This document shows, piece by piece, positions 33,300 to 43,159 of a stretch of 64,000 bases of DNA (its first letter is position 1; each line of letters starts with the position of its first letter). The DNA comes from Pseudomonas sp. DNDY-54. Lineage in GTDB: Bacteria; Pseudomonadota; Gammaproteobacteria; Pseudomonadales; Pseudomonadaceae. The translations under genes and the position numbers were made by a program. Location of the stretch: assembly GCF_019880365.1 (NCBI RefSeq), contig NZ_CP082271.1, positions 868,001 to 932,000 on the forward strand. Reading direction: 5' to 3'. The notes under the pieces were generated by a model that saw nothing but the letters and a program-made list of their open reading frames with translations, made no database searches and was not told the origin of the DNA.

Positions 33300-36200
33300 A
33301 TGAGCACAGGGATCAGCCAGAAGCTACAGAGCAGCCGTAAAGAGTTGCTGGACATCGGGCTTCGCAACAACATGCTCAACTTCCGAAAGACAGCCAAGAC
33401 CCTCATGGTGGTAGATGAGCTGTCCGAGGAGGTATTCAACATCCTCTATCGCCAAGAAAAAGCCATGACGTTCGCGCCGATGGCGCGCAAGAAGCTGGCC
33501 GAGCTGGCAAAAGCAGGCAAGCCAGCTGAGGTTGAGGATGAAGTTGCCAGCGACGAGCAGTTGCTGCATGAGCTAGATAGCCTGGACTGGTCTAGTGTCG
33601 CTGGCGAGGCTGATGAAGACGAGACTGGCAAGGCCCGTCGCCATCTGGACACTCGTTTGCAAACTGCGGTCGAAGACGAGCGCCTATTTCTTCAGTTGTT
33701 GAGGATGCACACCGAGGCCAAAGGCTTTATTGAAGAGCAGGGTGTGAACACGCTGTTCCTAGCCCTAGGCTTTCTGCATTGGTACGAGGCGGACAGCTCC
33801 GAGAACCTTCGCAAGGCTCCCTTGCTGCTGCTGCCGGTCAGCTTAGAGCGCAGCGGCGCCAAGGATGCGTTCAAGCTGAAGTACTCAGGTGACGAGCTGA
33901 TAGCGAATCTTTCGCTGGTTGCCAAGCTCAAGACAGATTTTGGTTTGGATATGACCTCCTGCGCTTTCGACGAGGAAGGTTTCTCGACCGATGAGAGCAG
34001 CCTCGGCCGCTTTTATGGCGATGTTGCTGATGTGATCAGCAAGCAGGGGCGCTGGAAGGTCGCGAGCAACGAGATTGCGCTGGGCTTCTTCTCTTTCGGC
34101 AAGTTTTTGATGTTCAAGGACCTTGATCCGAAGAGCTGGCCGGAAGACAAACAACCTGATGCCAATGGCGTAATGAAACGCCTGCTTGGCTCAGGATTCG
34201 GTGATATGCGGGCGGCGTATCCGGAAGATGTGAATATTGACTCGGTGATCAAACCGGGCGATGTACGATTTGTGAAGGACGCGGATAGCAGCCAGACGGA
34301 AGCCATCCTGGAGGTGCGTGACGGTTCCAACCTGGTGATTCAGGGGCCGCCGGGAACGGGTAAGTCGCAGACGATCACCAACATCATCGCGGAATTGATC
34401 GGCCAGAAGAAAACGGTGTTGTTCGTTGCCGAGAAAATGGCGGCGCTTGAAGTGGTCAAGCGCCGTCTGGATGAAAGTCATCTGGGCGATGCAGCTCTCG
34501 AACTGCATAGCCACAAGTCCACCAAGCAGTCGGTGCTGAAAGAGTTAGGGAGGACGCTGGACCAGGGGCGACCGCTGGCTAAAGACGGTGCGGAAGATCT
34601 GGCGAGTTTGAATGAGCTACAAGACGGCCTCAATCAGTACTGTGAAGCTGTTAGTTCTTCGGCAGGTGCGAGCGGTTTGCCTTTTGTTGAGGTGCTTGGT
34701 CGTTACCTAAAGCTGAAACGGTCATATACCGGATTGCCGATGATTCCTTTTGCGCCGATGGCAGCCTGGAGCCATACCGAGCAGCAAAAACGGGGTGAGT
34801 TGGTCAAAGAGTTGGTTCTGCATCTGGAGGAGATGGGCCGTCCTGACCAGAGTGTTTTCTGGGGAAGTGAGCGGACGTTCTTTTCGCCAATCGAACAGAG
34901 CAGTGCTAACGATGCGCTGCAGTTGGCTGGCTCGCATCTCAATGCGCTGCAGTCGGCGGCCGGTGCACTTTCTGAGCGGTTAATGCTGACTCAGCCGGCC
35001 ACCTTGGCAGATGTGGATGTGGTGTGCCGTGCTGCACGGCGTGCGGCCGAAGCTCCGCGGCTCGAAGGGGTACAGATTTCTACAGGCGAGTGGCAGTCGA
35101 GGCGTGATGTCATTCGTGAGCTTTTGGATGCTGGCGAGCGTATGACTGCTTGTCGCTTCAAGCACGAAAAGCAGTTGATCGACGCTGCCTGGGAGCAGGA
35201 TCTCCTAGAGGTTCGGCAGAGCCTCGTTGCCTACGGCGACAAGTGGTGGAAGGTGTTCTCGGGGCGCTTTCGCGCGGCTCGTGCCCGTCTGCAGGGGCTA
35301 GCCCGTGACACATTGCCTAAGACTAGTGCTGGCATGCTGGAGCTAGTTGATTCGGTACTGACCTATCAGCAAAACAAAAAGGTGTATGACCAGCACGAGG
35401 CGCTTGGTAGCGCACTTTTTGGTGCCCAGTGGCAACGCCAGAAAACGGATTGGGCGGTGCTTGAGCGCTTGAGCGCTTGGGTGATCAAGCTGCACGACGA
35501 TCTAGGTAACGGACAAATCCCACAGGGCATCATTGCTTTTTTGGCCGGGCATACTGATGCCAGTGGCTTGGGTGATGCGGTAACCGGAATAGAGCAACAT
35601 GTCATTGGGCTAGACAAAGCGTTACGCAGTGCCCTTGAGGTCACAGGTATGCAGGCGGAGAACGCCAAGGCTGATGTCAGGAAGCTTGGCTTGGCTGAAC
35701 TGGGCGTGCGTTTGCAGCAGTGGCAGGAAAGTCTTACCGCGCTTTATCAAATGGCACGATTCAACTTGCTGGCGGAACAGCTCGGCAAGGTCAAATTAGA
35801 CGACTTGCTGGAGATTGCCATCAGCTGTGATGAGCCTGAAAAGCTCACTGCAATTTTGGACTTCTCTTGGTATTCAGGCTTGGTGCAGCGGGTCTATGCA
35901 GAAAAGCCGGCGCTGCAGCAGTTCGATCGCATTAAACATGAGCACCAGATTGCACGCTTCAAATCGCTTGATTTGGCCTCGCTCAATCATGCGCAGACGC
36001 ACCTTGCCAAGCAGGTCTGGGAGGGAATGCCCAATATCAATCAGCCAGGCGAAATGGCTGTACTGCGTGCCGAGCTGAACAAGAAGCGCCGGCACATTCC
36101 GATCCGGCAGCTGATTGAGAAGGCTGGTCGGGCGATCCAACAGATCAAGCCTGTCTTTATGATGAGCCCAATGTCGATCGCAAACTTCCTGCCTCCAGGA

Positions 36201-38072
36201 AAGGTCGAGTTCGATGTGGTGGTATTCGACGAAGCTTCTCAAGTGAAGGCCGTCGATGCGTTTGGCGCCATCATGCGCGGTAAGCAGGTAGTAGTGGTCG
36301 GTGATACGAGGCAGATGCCGCCTACTGACTTCTTCAGCCGCGACGTTGAATTGGATGACGAGGATGCAGCGACGGCTGACATTGAAAGCATCCTGAGTAT
36401 GTTTAAGGCGGCTGGTAGCCAAGAGAGATACCTTCGTTGGCACTACAGGAGCCGGCATGAGTCGCTGATCGCGGTTTCCAATGTCGAGTTCTATGACAAC
36501 AAACTGGTTGTGTTCCCCTCCGCGGGCCAGCATCCGCATGCAACTGGAGTGAGTTTTGACTATCTGCCAGATGCGCTGTACGACCGGGGACGCACGCGCA
36601 CCAACAAAGGGGAGGCTAAGGCCGTTGCGCAAGCGGTCATGCAGCATGCTATTCGAACGCCTGAGCTATCGCTTGGGGTTGCCGCATTCAGTGTGGCGCA
36701 GCGCGATCTGATTCAGGTCGAGATCGAATTGCTGCGCAGGCAGACGCCGGAGGCCGAGGCGTTCTTTACAGGGCAGGGCAGTGAGCCTTTCTTCGTCAAA
36801 AACCTTGAAAACATTCAGGGTGATGAGCGCGACAAGATCTTTATCAGCATCGGCTATGGGTGTAATGAGTCCGGGCGAATAGCTAAAGAATTTGGCCCGC
36901 TGAACCGTGAAGGCGGGCACCGCCGACTAAACGTTCTGATTACTCGTGCCAAATTGGCAATGCGGGTGTTCTGCAACTTCAGAGCTGACGAACTAGAGAT
37001 CGACGCAGGCGCCGCTCTTGGCGTTAGGGCACTAAAGAACTTTCTCAAATATGCCGAGACGGGTGAGCTTGAGGTAGCTAGAGAGACGGGTAAGGCTGCT
37101 GACTCGCCATTTGAGTTGGAGGTGATAGAAGCGCTTCGGGACAGGAACTATGAGGTGGAACCGCAGGTAGGTACCGCTGGGTATTTCATCGACATTGCCG
37201 TTAAGGATCCTGAGTATCCGGGGCGCTATGTGCTAGCCATCGAGTGTGATGGCGCTGCATACCATAGCTCTCGATCTGCGCGTGATCGCGATCGCCTACG
37301 TCAGGGGGTATTAGAGGGCTTGGGTTGGAACTTCCACCGGATCTGGAGCACGGATTGGTTCCGTAATCCGCAGCAGGAAATCACCCGCGCCGTAGAGGCT
37401 ATTGAGGCGGCTAGAGCCAAGATTGCCAAGGGCCGACATGCGATCCCTGTGGTGGCGTCAGAACCGAAGCATGAGATTGCCCGAGGAGCTCCCGCTGCGG
37501 AGCCGCTGCCTAGTTTAAGCAAACCATATGTAAAGGCTCGCCTGACTCCAGTGGTGCCGCCGACCGAACTACATCAAGCGAAGCCGGAACACTTGATGCA
37601 GATGATTAGAACTGTCGTTGAGGTAGAGGCACCAGTTCATATCAGCGACGTCACTCGGAGGCTGATGGAGGCCTTCGGAGTGACTCGCGCCGGCTCCAGG
37701 ATCACGACCGCGGTAGAAGAGGCCGTCCGTCTTGGTGTGCGGCACAATCTGTTTAACGGCCGGGGTGGCTTTATGTATCCATCCGATTTTCGCCCAGTAC
37801 CTATCCGCAGCCGTGCTCATTGGGAGGCCGCCGAGCGCAAATTCGAGTGGGTTGCGCCTGAGGAATTGGATGAGGCTTTAGTTGAAACGGTAACTCTCGG
37901 TTTTTCAATGAGTCGTGAGGATGCCATTTCTGGGGCATTAGGCCTCCTGGGGTTTGGGCGTGCGACATCTAAGATTGCCGGAATGGTTGAAGAAAGAATT
38001 AGCGAGCTGTCCGCGCGTGGGCGGCTGCGAATGGCGGATGGCTTTGTCACCGTTGTAGCTGCATCCGCTTGA
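33300..38072 (+). CDS. Giant DUF4011/SF1 helicase/Vsr-like nuclease/DUF3320 defence protein (Hhe-type)
   Basis: A 1590-residue single-chain motor-nuclease. The N-terminal DUF4011 region (ISQKLQSSRKELLDIGLRNNMLNF...) precedes superfamily 1 helicase motifs: Walker A GPPGTGKS (about residue 349), Walker B VFDEASQ (about 976), GDTRQMPP (about 1001), YRSRHESLI (about 1047) and VLITRAK (about 1210). A Vsr/MTES_1575-type endonuclease domain follows (about 1265-1360), with FIDIAV, AIECDGAAYH and RIWSTDW intact. The end is DUF3320-like. This is the architecture of the one-gene antiphage system I recall as Hhe. It is 28 bp after mcrC and before hsdR on the same strand. All catalytic motifs look intact. 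Confidence 0.85.
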   Translation: MSTGISQKLQSSRKELLDIGLRNNMLNFRKTAKTLMVVDELSEEVFNILYRQEKAMTFAPMARKKLAELAKAGKPAEVEDEVASDEQLLHELDSLDWSSVAGEADEDETGKARRHLDTRLQTAVEDERLFLQLLRMHTEAKGFIEEQGVNTLFLALGFLHWYEADSSENLRKAPLLLLPVSLERSGAKDAFKLKYSGDELIANLSLVAKLKTDFGLDMTSCAFDEEGFSTDESSLGRFYGDVADVISKQGRWKVASNEIALGFFSFGKFLMFKDLDPKSWPEDKQPDANGVMKRLLGSGFGDMRAAYPEDVNIDSVIKPGDVRFVKDADSSQTEAILEVRDGSNLVIQGPPGTGKSQTITNIIAELIGQKKTVLFVAEKMAALEVVKRRLDESHLGDAALELHSHKSTKQSVLKELGRTLDQGRPLAKDGAEDLASLNELQDGLNQYCEAVSSSAGASGLPFVEVLGRYLKLKRSYTGLPMIPFAPMAAWSHTEQQKRGELVKELVLHLEEMGRPDQSVFWGSERTFFSPIEQSSANDALQLAGSHLNALQSAAGALSERLMLTQPATLADVDVVCRAARRAAEAPRLEGVQISTGEWQSRRDVIRELLDAGERMTACRFKHEKQLIDAAWEQDLLEVRQSLVAYGDKWWKVFSGRFRAARARLQGLARDTLPKTSAGMLELVDSVLTYQQNKKVYDQHEALGSALFGAQWQRQKTDWAVLERLSAWVIKLHDDLGNGQIPQGIIAFLAGHTDASGLGDAVTGIEQHVIGLDKALRSALEVTGMQAENAKADVRKLGLAELGVRLQQWQESLTALYQMARFNLLAEQLGKVKLDDLLEIAISCDEPEKLTAILDFSWYSGLVQRVYAEKPALQQFDRIKHEHQIARFKSLDLASLNHAQTHLAKQVWEGMPNINQPGEMAVLRAELNKKRRHIPIRQLIEKAGRAIQQIKPVFMMSPMSIANFLPPGKVEFDVVVFDEASQVKAVDAFGAIMRGKQVVVVGDTRQMPPTDFFSRDVELDDEDAATADIESILSMFKAAGSQERYLRWHYRSRHESLIAVSNVEFYDNKLVVFPSAGQHPHATGVSFDYLPDALYDRGRTRTNKGEAKAVAQAVMQHAIRTPELSLGVAAFSVAQRDLIQVEIELLRRQTPEAEAFFTGQGSEPFFVKNLENIQGDERDKIFISIGYGCNESGRIAKEFGPLNREGGHRRLNVLITRAKLAMRVFCNFRADELEIDAGAALGVRALKNFLKYAETGELEVARETGKAADSPFELEVIEALRDRNYEVEPQVGTAGYFIDIAVKDPEYPGRYVLAIECDGAAYHSSRSARDRDRLRQGVLEGLGWNFHRIWSTDWFRNPQQEITRAVEAIEAARAKIAKGRHAIPVVASEPKHEIARGAPAAEPLPSLSKPYVKARLTPVVPPTELHQAKPEHLMQMIRTVVEVEAPVHISDVTRRLMEAFGVTRAGSRITTAVEEAVRLGVRHNLFNGRGGFMYPSDFRPVPIRSRAHWEAAERKFEWVAPEELDEALVETVTLGFSMSREDAISGALGLLGFGRATSKIAGMVEERISELSARGRLRMADGFVTVVAASA

Positions 38073-38173
38073 TCAGGGTGGCGTTGCTGCGGCTGCGAAT
38101 TGATCAATTCCCTGTCCGATTAGATCGTTAGTGCCTTTGTGAGGTCGCCAGGTAAGGTTTGTTAAGGAAGAAG

Positions 38174-41100
38174 ATGACCGAAGATCAACTGGAACAGGAA
38201 ACCCTCGGCTGGCTCGAGGAGCTGGGTTATCAGCATCTCTACGGCCCGACCATTGCGCACGATGGGGATAATCCAGAGCGAGAGAACTACCGCGATGTTG
38301 TACTGACGATGCGCCTACGTACGGCTATCGCCAGGCTCAATCCGCAAGTCCCGCTCGCCGCGCGTGAAGACGCACTGCGCCAGGTGCTGGAGCTGGGCGT
38401 TCCCGTACAGCTATCGGCTAATCGTCTCTTTCATCGTTTGCTCGTGAGCGGCGTGCCAGTTCAATACCAGCGGGACGGCGAAACACGTGGCGACTTCGTC
38501 CGGCTGATCGACTGGGCAAGCATCGGCGCTAACGACTGGCTGGCGGTAAACCAGTTCAGCATTCAGGGACCCAAGCGTACCTGCCGGCCGGGCATCATTC
38601 TGTTCATCAACGGCTTGCCCTTGGCGCTGCTGGAGCTGAAGAACCCGGCTGATGTAAACGCCGACCTGAGCAAGGCGTTCAATCAGATCCAAACCTACAA
38701 AGAGCTGATTCCGGATGTCTTTCATTACAACGAACTCTTGGTGATAACCGATGGCAGCGAGGCCCGCATGGGCTCGCTGTCGGCAGATATTGAGCGCTTC
38801 TCGCGCTGGCGCACCATCGACGGCGTCTCGGTCGATCCGCTGGGCGAGTTCAATGAGCTGGAAACCTTGATTCGCGGCGTATTACAGCCGGCCTTGTTGC
38901 TCGATTACCTGCGTTACTTCGTTCTGTTTGAGGATGATGGCCGGCTGGTCAAAAAGATTGCCGGTTACCATCAGTTCCACGCGGTACGCGCCGCTATACA
39001 GCAGGTGGTGACCGCTTCGCGACCTGGCGGCACGCACAAGGGCGGGGTGGTCTGGCATACGCAGGGCTCGGGCAAGAGCATCACCATGACCTGTTTTGCC
39101 GCACGGGTGATGCAGGAGGCGGCAATGGAGAACCCGACCATCGTAGTGATCACCGACCGCAACGATCTCGATGGCCAGTTGTTTGGGGTGTTCTCGCTGT
39201 CTCAGGACTTGTTGCGCGAACAGCCGGTGCAGGCCGATACCCGTGGCAACTTGCGCGAGAAGCTGAGCAATCGTCCCAGTGGCGGCATCGTCTTCGCCAC
39301 AATCCAGAAGTTCATGCCGGGTGAGGATGAGGACAGTTTTCCGGTGCTATCCACTCGATCGAATATCGTTGTGGTCGCCGACGAGGCGCATCGGACACAG
39401 TATGGCTTCAGTGCCTCGCTCAAAGCGCCCAGCTTGAAGGTGGCGGAATCGACCGCGCGTTATCAGGTTGGCTATGCCCAGCACCTACGCGATGCATTGC
39501 CGAACGCCACGTTCGTAGCTTTTACCGGCACGCCGGTGTCCAGCGAAGACCGCGACACTCGCGCGGTGTTTGGTGACTACATCCACGTCTACGACATGCA
39601 GCAGGCCAAGGACGACGGCGCGACGGTCGCGATCTACTACGAGTCGCGCCTGGCCAAATTGTCGCTCAAGGACAGCGAGCTGGCCCATATCGATGAAGAG
39701 GTCGATGAACTGGCAGAAGACGAGGAAGAAGATCAGCAATCACGTCTGAAGTCGCGCTGGGCAGCCCTGGAGAAGGTGGTTGGCGCAGAACCCCGCATTA
39801 AAAGCGTGGCGGCGGATCTGGTCGAGCACTTCGAGGCTCGGAACCGAGGCATCGTTGGTATGGGGCAATTTCCCGGCAAGGGGATGATCGTCGCCATGAG
39901 CCGCGAGATCTGCGTGCATCTGTACAACGAAATCACCGCGCTGCGCCCTGACTGGCACGACGACGATCCGGAAAAGGGTGCGATCAAAGTGGTGATGACC
40001 GGCAGTGCCTCGGACAAAGCGCTGCTGCGGCCGCACATCTATCCCAATCAGGTTAAGAAACGACTGGAGAAGCGCTTTAAGGACCCGAAGGACCCTTTAC
40101 AACTGGTGATCGTGAGGGACATGTGGTTGACCGGGTTCGATGCCCCCTGCGTCCACACGTTGTATGTCGATAAGCCAATGAAAGGCCACAACCTGATGCA
40201 GGCGATCGCTCGGGTTAATCGAGTGTTCAAGGACAAGCAGGGCGGATTGGTGGTGGATTACATCGGCATCGCCAACGAGTTGAAGGCGGCGTTGAAGGAA
40301 TATACCGCTAGCAAGGGCCGTGGGCGGCCGACTGTCGATGCCCATGAAGCCTATGCGGTTCTTGAGGAAAAGCTCGATGTGCTCCGCAGTTTGTTGCATG
40401 GCTTCGATTACAGCGAATACCTGACCGGTGGCCACAGGCTGCTCGCCGGTGCGGCGAACCATGTGTTGGGGCTCGAGGATGGCAAGAAGCGCTTCGCGGA
40501 TACTGCGCTGGCCATGAGCAAGGCTTTCACTCTCTGCTGCACCCTGGATGAAGCTAAGGCAGTACGCGAGGAGGTGGCTTTCATGCAGGCCATCAAGGTG
40601 ATGCTGACCAAGCGTGAAATCAGCGCGAAGAAACAGACCGACGAAGAGCGCGAGCTGGCTATCCGTCAAATCATCGGAAATGCCGTGGTTTCTGGCGAAG
40701 TCGTAGATGTGTTTGAAGCCGTCGGTTTGGATAAGCCAAACATTGGTTTGCTGGATGATGAGTTCCTTGCCGAAGTACGTAACTTGCCCGAGAAGAATCT
40801 GGCAGTGGAGCTACTTGAGCGCCTGCTAGAAGGGGAAATTAAGAGCAAGTTCTCTAGTAACCTGGCGCAAGAAAAGAAGTTCTCCGAACTGCTCGATAAC
40901 GTTATCAAGCGCTATCAGAACCGCTCCATCGAAACTGCTCAGGTAATTGAAGAGCTTATCTCCATGGCCAAGAAGTTTGCTGCCGCCAGCCAACGCGGCG
41001 AAAAGCTTGGACTTAATGACGATGAGCTGGCCTTTTACGATGCCCTTGCCAATAACGAAGCCTCAGTGCGTGAACTGGGCGACGAGATCCTCGCCAAGAT

Positions 41101-41293
41101 TGCACATGAGCTAACCGCAGGCTTACGGCAGAACGTGACTGTGGATTGGAGTAACCGCGACAGCGTACGTGCGAAGCTGCGGCTAATGGTCAAGCGCATC
41201 CTACGTAAATACAAATATCCGCCGGACCAGCAGGAAGGGGCTGCACAGCTGGTGTTGGAACAGGCTGAGATGCTATGCGCGGGTTGGGCATAG
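38174..41293 (+). CDS. hsdR: Type I restriction endonuclease/translocase subunit
   Basis: A 1039-residue HsdR. An N-terminal PD-(D/E)xK nuclease (RPGIILFINGLPLALLELKNP, ExK at about residues 152-154) is followed by an SF2 translocase with Walker A TQGSGKS (about 296-302), DEAH (about 402), FTGTP (motif III) and motif VI QAIARVNR, then a C-terminal helical domain for HsdM/S docking. ATG 38174 has AAGGA 8 nt upstream; TTG at 38159 is a less likely start. It is separated from its hsdM and hsdS partners by 9 kb of inserted defence genes and by a 101-bp gap from the preceding gene. Confidence 0.93.
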   Translation: MTEDQLEQETLGWLEELGYQHLYGPTIAHDGDNPERENYRDVVLTMRLRTAIARLNPQVPLAAREDALRQVLELGVPVQLSANRLFHRLLVSGVPVQYQRDGETRGDFVRLIDWASIGANDWLAVNQFSIQGPKRTCRPGIILFINGLPLALLELKNPADVNADLSKAFNQIQTYKELIPDVFHYNELLVITDGSEARMGSLSADIERFSRWRTIDGVSVDPLGEFNELETLIRGVLQPALLLDYLRYFVLFEDDGRLVKKIAGYHQFHAVRAAIQQVVTASRPGGTHKGGVVWHTQGSGKSITMTCFAARVMQEAAMENPTIVVITDRNDLDGQLFGVFSLSQDLLREQPVQADTRGNLREKLSNRPSGGIVFATIQKFMPGEDEDSFPVLSTRSNIVVVADEAHRTQYGFSASLKAPSLKVAESTARYQVGYAQHLRDALPNATFVAFTGTPVSSEDRDTRAVFGDYIHVYDMQQAKDDGATVAIYYESRLAKLSLKDSELAHIDEEVDELAEDEEEDQQSRLKSRWAALEKVVGAEPRIKSVAADLVEHFEARNRGIVGMGQFPGKGMIVAMSREICVHLYNEITALRPDWHDDDPEKGAIKVVMTGSASDKALLRPHIYPNQVKKRLEKRFKDPKDPLQLVIVRDMWLTGFDAPCVHTLYVDKPMKGHNLMQAIARVNRVFKDKQGGLVVDYIGIANELKAALKEYTASKGRGRPTVDAHEAYAVLEEKLDVLRSLLHGFDYSEYLTGGHRLLAGAANHVLGLEDGKKRFADTALAMSKAFTLCCTLDEAKAVREEVAFMQAIKVMLTKREISAKKQTDEERELAIRQIIGNAVVSGEVVDVFEAVGLDKPNIGLLDDEFLAEVRNLPEKNLAVELLERLLEGEIKSKFSSNLAQEKKFSELLDNVIKRYQNRSIETAQVIEELISMAKKFAAASQRGEKLGLNDDELAFYDALANNEASVRELGDEILAKIAHELTAGLRQNVTVDWSNRDSVRAKLRLMVKRILRKYKYPPDQQEGAAQLVLEQAEMLCAGWA

Positions 41294-41469
41294 GGCGGGG
41301 CAGCTACAAGCGTATAGCGGAAGCCTTCAAGTTTGCGTGCGGGCAAACCGAGCGCGGAGTAGGTAAGGGCAGATGATCCGCTTCGGCTGTCAATAGTGAG
41401 TTTCTTGGTTGGCTCTGTCATGGTTGGCGCAGGTATTGGTATCCAGACCGGACCGCCTGCGGCGCACTT

Positions 41470-41505
41470 CCGTGGATACCTGCTTGGATACCAGTTCGTG
41501 GATAC
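41470..41505 (+). repeat. Triple-heptamer element B (GGATACC x3)
   Basis: GGATACC at 41473, 41485 and 41499 (periods 12 and 14), preceded by TTCCGTG-type sequence as in C and D. Confidence 0.65.
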
Positions 41506-41621
41506 CGGAAGCAAACCTGGCGTCGTTGTTCGCCTCGTGCTGGTCGATGCCACGACTGCAAGCCGGGACGGTGCATCTCTTCTGACGTAATGCATACAAA
41601 ACACAGTGCGCAAAAGGCGTG

Positions 41622-41661
41622 TTTCCGTGCGTACCACGCTGCGTACCACCCTTTTGCGTAC
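41622..41661 (+). repeat. Triple-heptamer element C (TGCGTAC x3)
   Basis: TGCGTAC at 41628, 41640 and 41655 (periods 12 and 15), starting TTTCCG. It is closely alike to D except that the variable triplet is CGT. Confidence 0.7.
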
Positions 41662-41809
41662 AGGTCGCTGTTGCGCAACGTCACGGAGTCGCTACGGCTC
41701 GTGGTGCCGCCCCCTCTCCGGATTAGACTTTGCGAGGCCTGCCAATGGTCCGAGTGGGTTAGGTTGGCTTAATGAATGAAAGCCAAGTGAGTGATGTATC
41801 AACTGTCTG

Positions 41810-41849
41810 TTTCCGTGCGCACCACGCTGCGCACCGCTTTGTTGCGCAC
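41810..41849 (+). repeat. Triple-heptamer element D (TGCGCAC x3)
   Basis: TGCGCAC at 41816, 41828 and 41843 (periods 12 and 15). It aligns with C over 35 bp, and the T-to-C change occurs in all three heptamers. Confidence 0.7.
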
Positions 41850-42439
41850 CAGCCGTAGACCACGGCAATCACCAATCTGTCGGTAGGCCTTAAAAGATAA
41901 TCGCTGCAGTTGGGAGGATGGTTTACCCAGAAGGGTGCGCTGTAGTGCGAGCGCATGTTCGAGGGGCGGGGAGAGTTTATTGTTGTAGTGCCGGTACCGT
42001 GCCTCATTCCCTTTCTGCTGTAGCGATAACCCGCCTCGCTAACGCCCTGCTACTCGATTGGCAAGCGACACTTCGTCCAAGGTGAGCTGACACATCGGCT
42101 ACGACATGCCGATCAATACAGCGACTGGTCGGCCTGCATTAAGATGGGAATATTTGGTCGGCATGGGCTTGTCGTTTCGTAAAGGCATAGACAGAGGAGG
42201 TCGTGACGGCGCTGGCCGAGACTTAGGCCGACACGGATGAGCTGGATGAAGCGACATAGCTCGAGAGCGATTGTTTTGCGGAGGAGTGACGGTCACGTTA
42301 GTTGCCAGTTATCTCCTAGCTGCAGAAATCGACAGTCCACTCATCTACTGTTTGCTCTTGCGGCGGTTTACGTAGGAGGGGGGCTGGGCTAGGTTCCGTA
42401 TCATCGCTCTTCCTGATTACCGCTTTACCGTAGTAAGGA

Positions 42440-43123
42440 TCACCCGTAGTTGATTTTCGCTGGGAAGCCCCGTAGCTCATGGCCTGTAGCCGAATCCCTA
42501 TCCGGAATTATTATCGGGCAGTTATCCGGTTCATATCCGGCTGTTGTCCGAGAGTTATCCGGCAAAAATGCTTCCTTCACCAGATCAGCAGAGACGAACA
42601 ACGGCTTTATTGAACCTTTAACCATTCGGCCGCCGTCACGGTCTTCAGTGAGAATTGCTGTGTACAGCATGCCTTTAAGTTTGCCCATGTAGTCGTGAAA
42701 CGATGTGAGGCTTTTGGGGATGGCGAGTGCTGTAGATTTCCAAAACTTATAGAATTCACCCCGTTCGGTAACAATGAAGTGCCCCTTCGGTAGTGGTGAA
42801 CCTGCCTTTCCGCTGTTAGTGGTGCGAATGCGAGTAAGGCCAATGTTGAAAATGGTGTAAGTGCTTTCGTCCGCTATGACCGAGGTGAATTGCAGGGATA
42901 TCCCTGCATGCTTTGACTTACCGTAATGACCTGTTTTGTAGCTGTGGTATTCGTATGCCTCTATCTCTAGCGCGGTTAGAATCTCGCGCCGGAGAATCAG
43001 CGAGTATTTTTTCAGAAAGTCCTGGCACACTTCTTCCCCGTTGGGCTGGCGTACAACGAGCCGGCCAAGCTCGATACTGACTTCGGCTTTGCGGCTAAGC
43101 AGCCGGCTAACACGAGAGGTCAT
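42440..43123 (-). CDS. Island-encoded protein of unknown function
   Basis: A 227-residue soluble protein, AT-richer than core genes. The middle contains basic/aromatic stretches (RREILTALEIEAYEYHSYKTGHYGKSKHAG) and the end is a short polar tail (PIIIPDRDSATGHELRGFP). It is downstream of the AlpA-like gene on the same strand with 36 bp between them. This resembles the replication/regulation slot of P4-like elements, but I see no helicase, primase or HTH motif and do not assign a role. Confidence 0.65.
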   Translation of the reverse strand: MTSRVSRLLSRKAEVSIELGRLVVRQPNGEEVCQDFLKKYSLILRREILTALEIEAYEYHSYKTGHYGKSKHAGISLQFTSVIADESTYTIFNIGLTRIRTTNSGKAGSPLPKGHFIVTERGEFYKFWKSTALAIPKSLTSFHDYMGKLKGMLYTAILTEDRDGGRMVKGSIKPLFVSADLVKEAFLPDNSRTTAGYEPDNCPIIIPDRDSATGHELRGFPAKINYG

Positions 43124-43159
43124 AGTTATTCAGGCTCTGATCTGTAGACGCAACGCGGA

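Larger units (their letters stand above)
41294..42439. other. Long gene-free stretch with three triple-heptamer elements
   Basis: No frame here has a believable product or ribosome site, and stop codons are frequent in the AT-richer second half. The stretch holds elements B (GGATACC x3, 41473-41505), C (TGCGTAC x3, 41628-41661) and D (TGCGCAC x3, 41816-41849), all in the same orientation. An inverted GGTATCC at 41438-41444 lies just before B. It could be the join between a restriction module and the integrase module. Confidence 0.6.

Noticed and set aside
41620..41850. Elements C and D as a CRISPR remnant
   Set aside because: The units are 7 bp with 5-8 bp gaps, without 25-40 bp repeats and unique spacers, and no cas gene is in the window.
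41390..42300. Small frames between hsdR and the unknown island gene as real genes
   Set aside because: They lack ribosome sites, overlap each other in several frames and simply translate the heptamer elements (for example WYAAWYARK).
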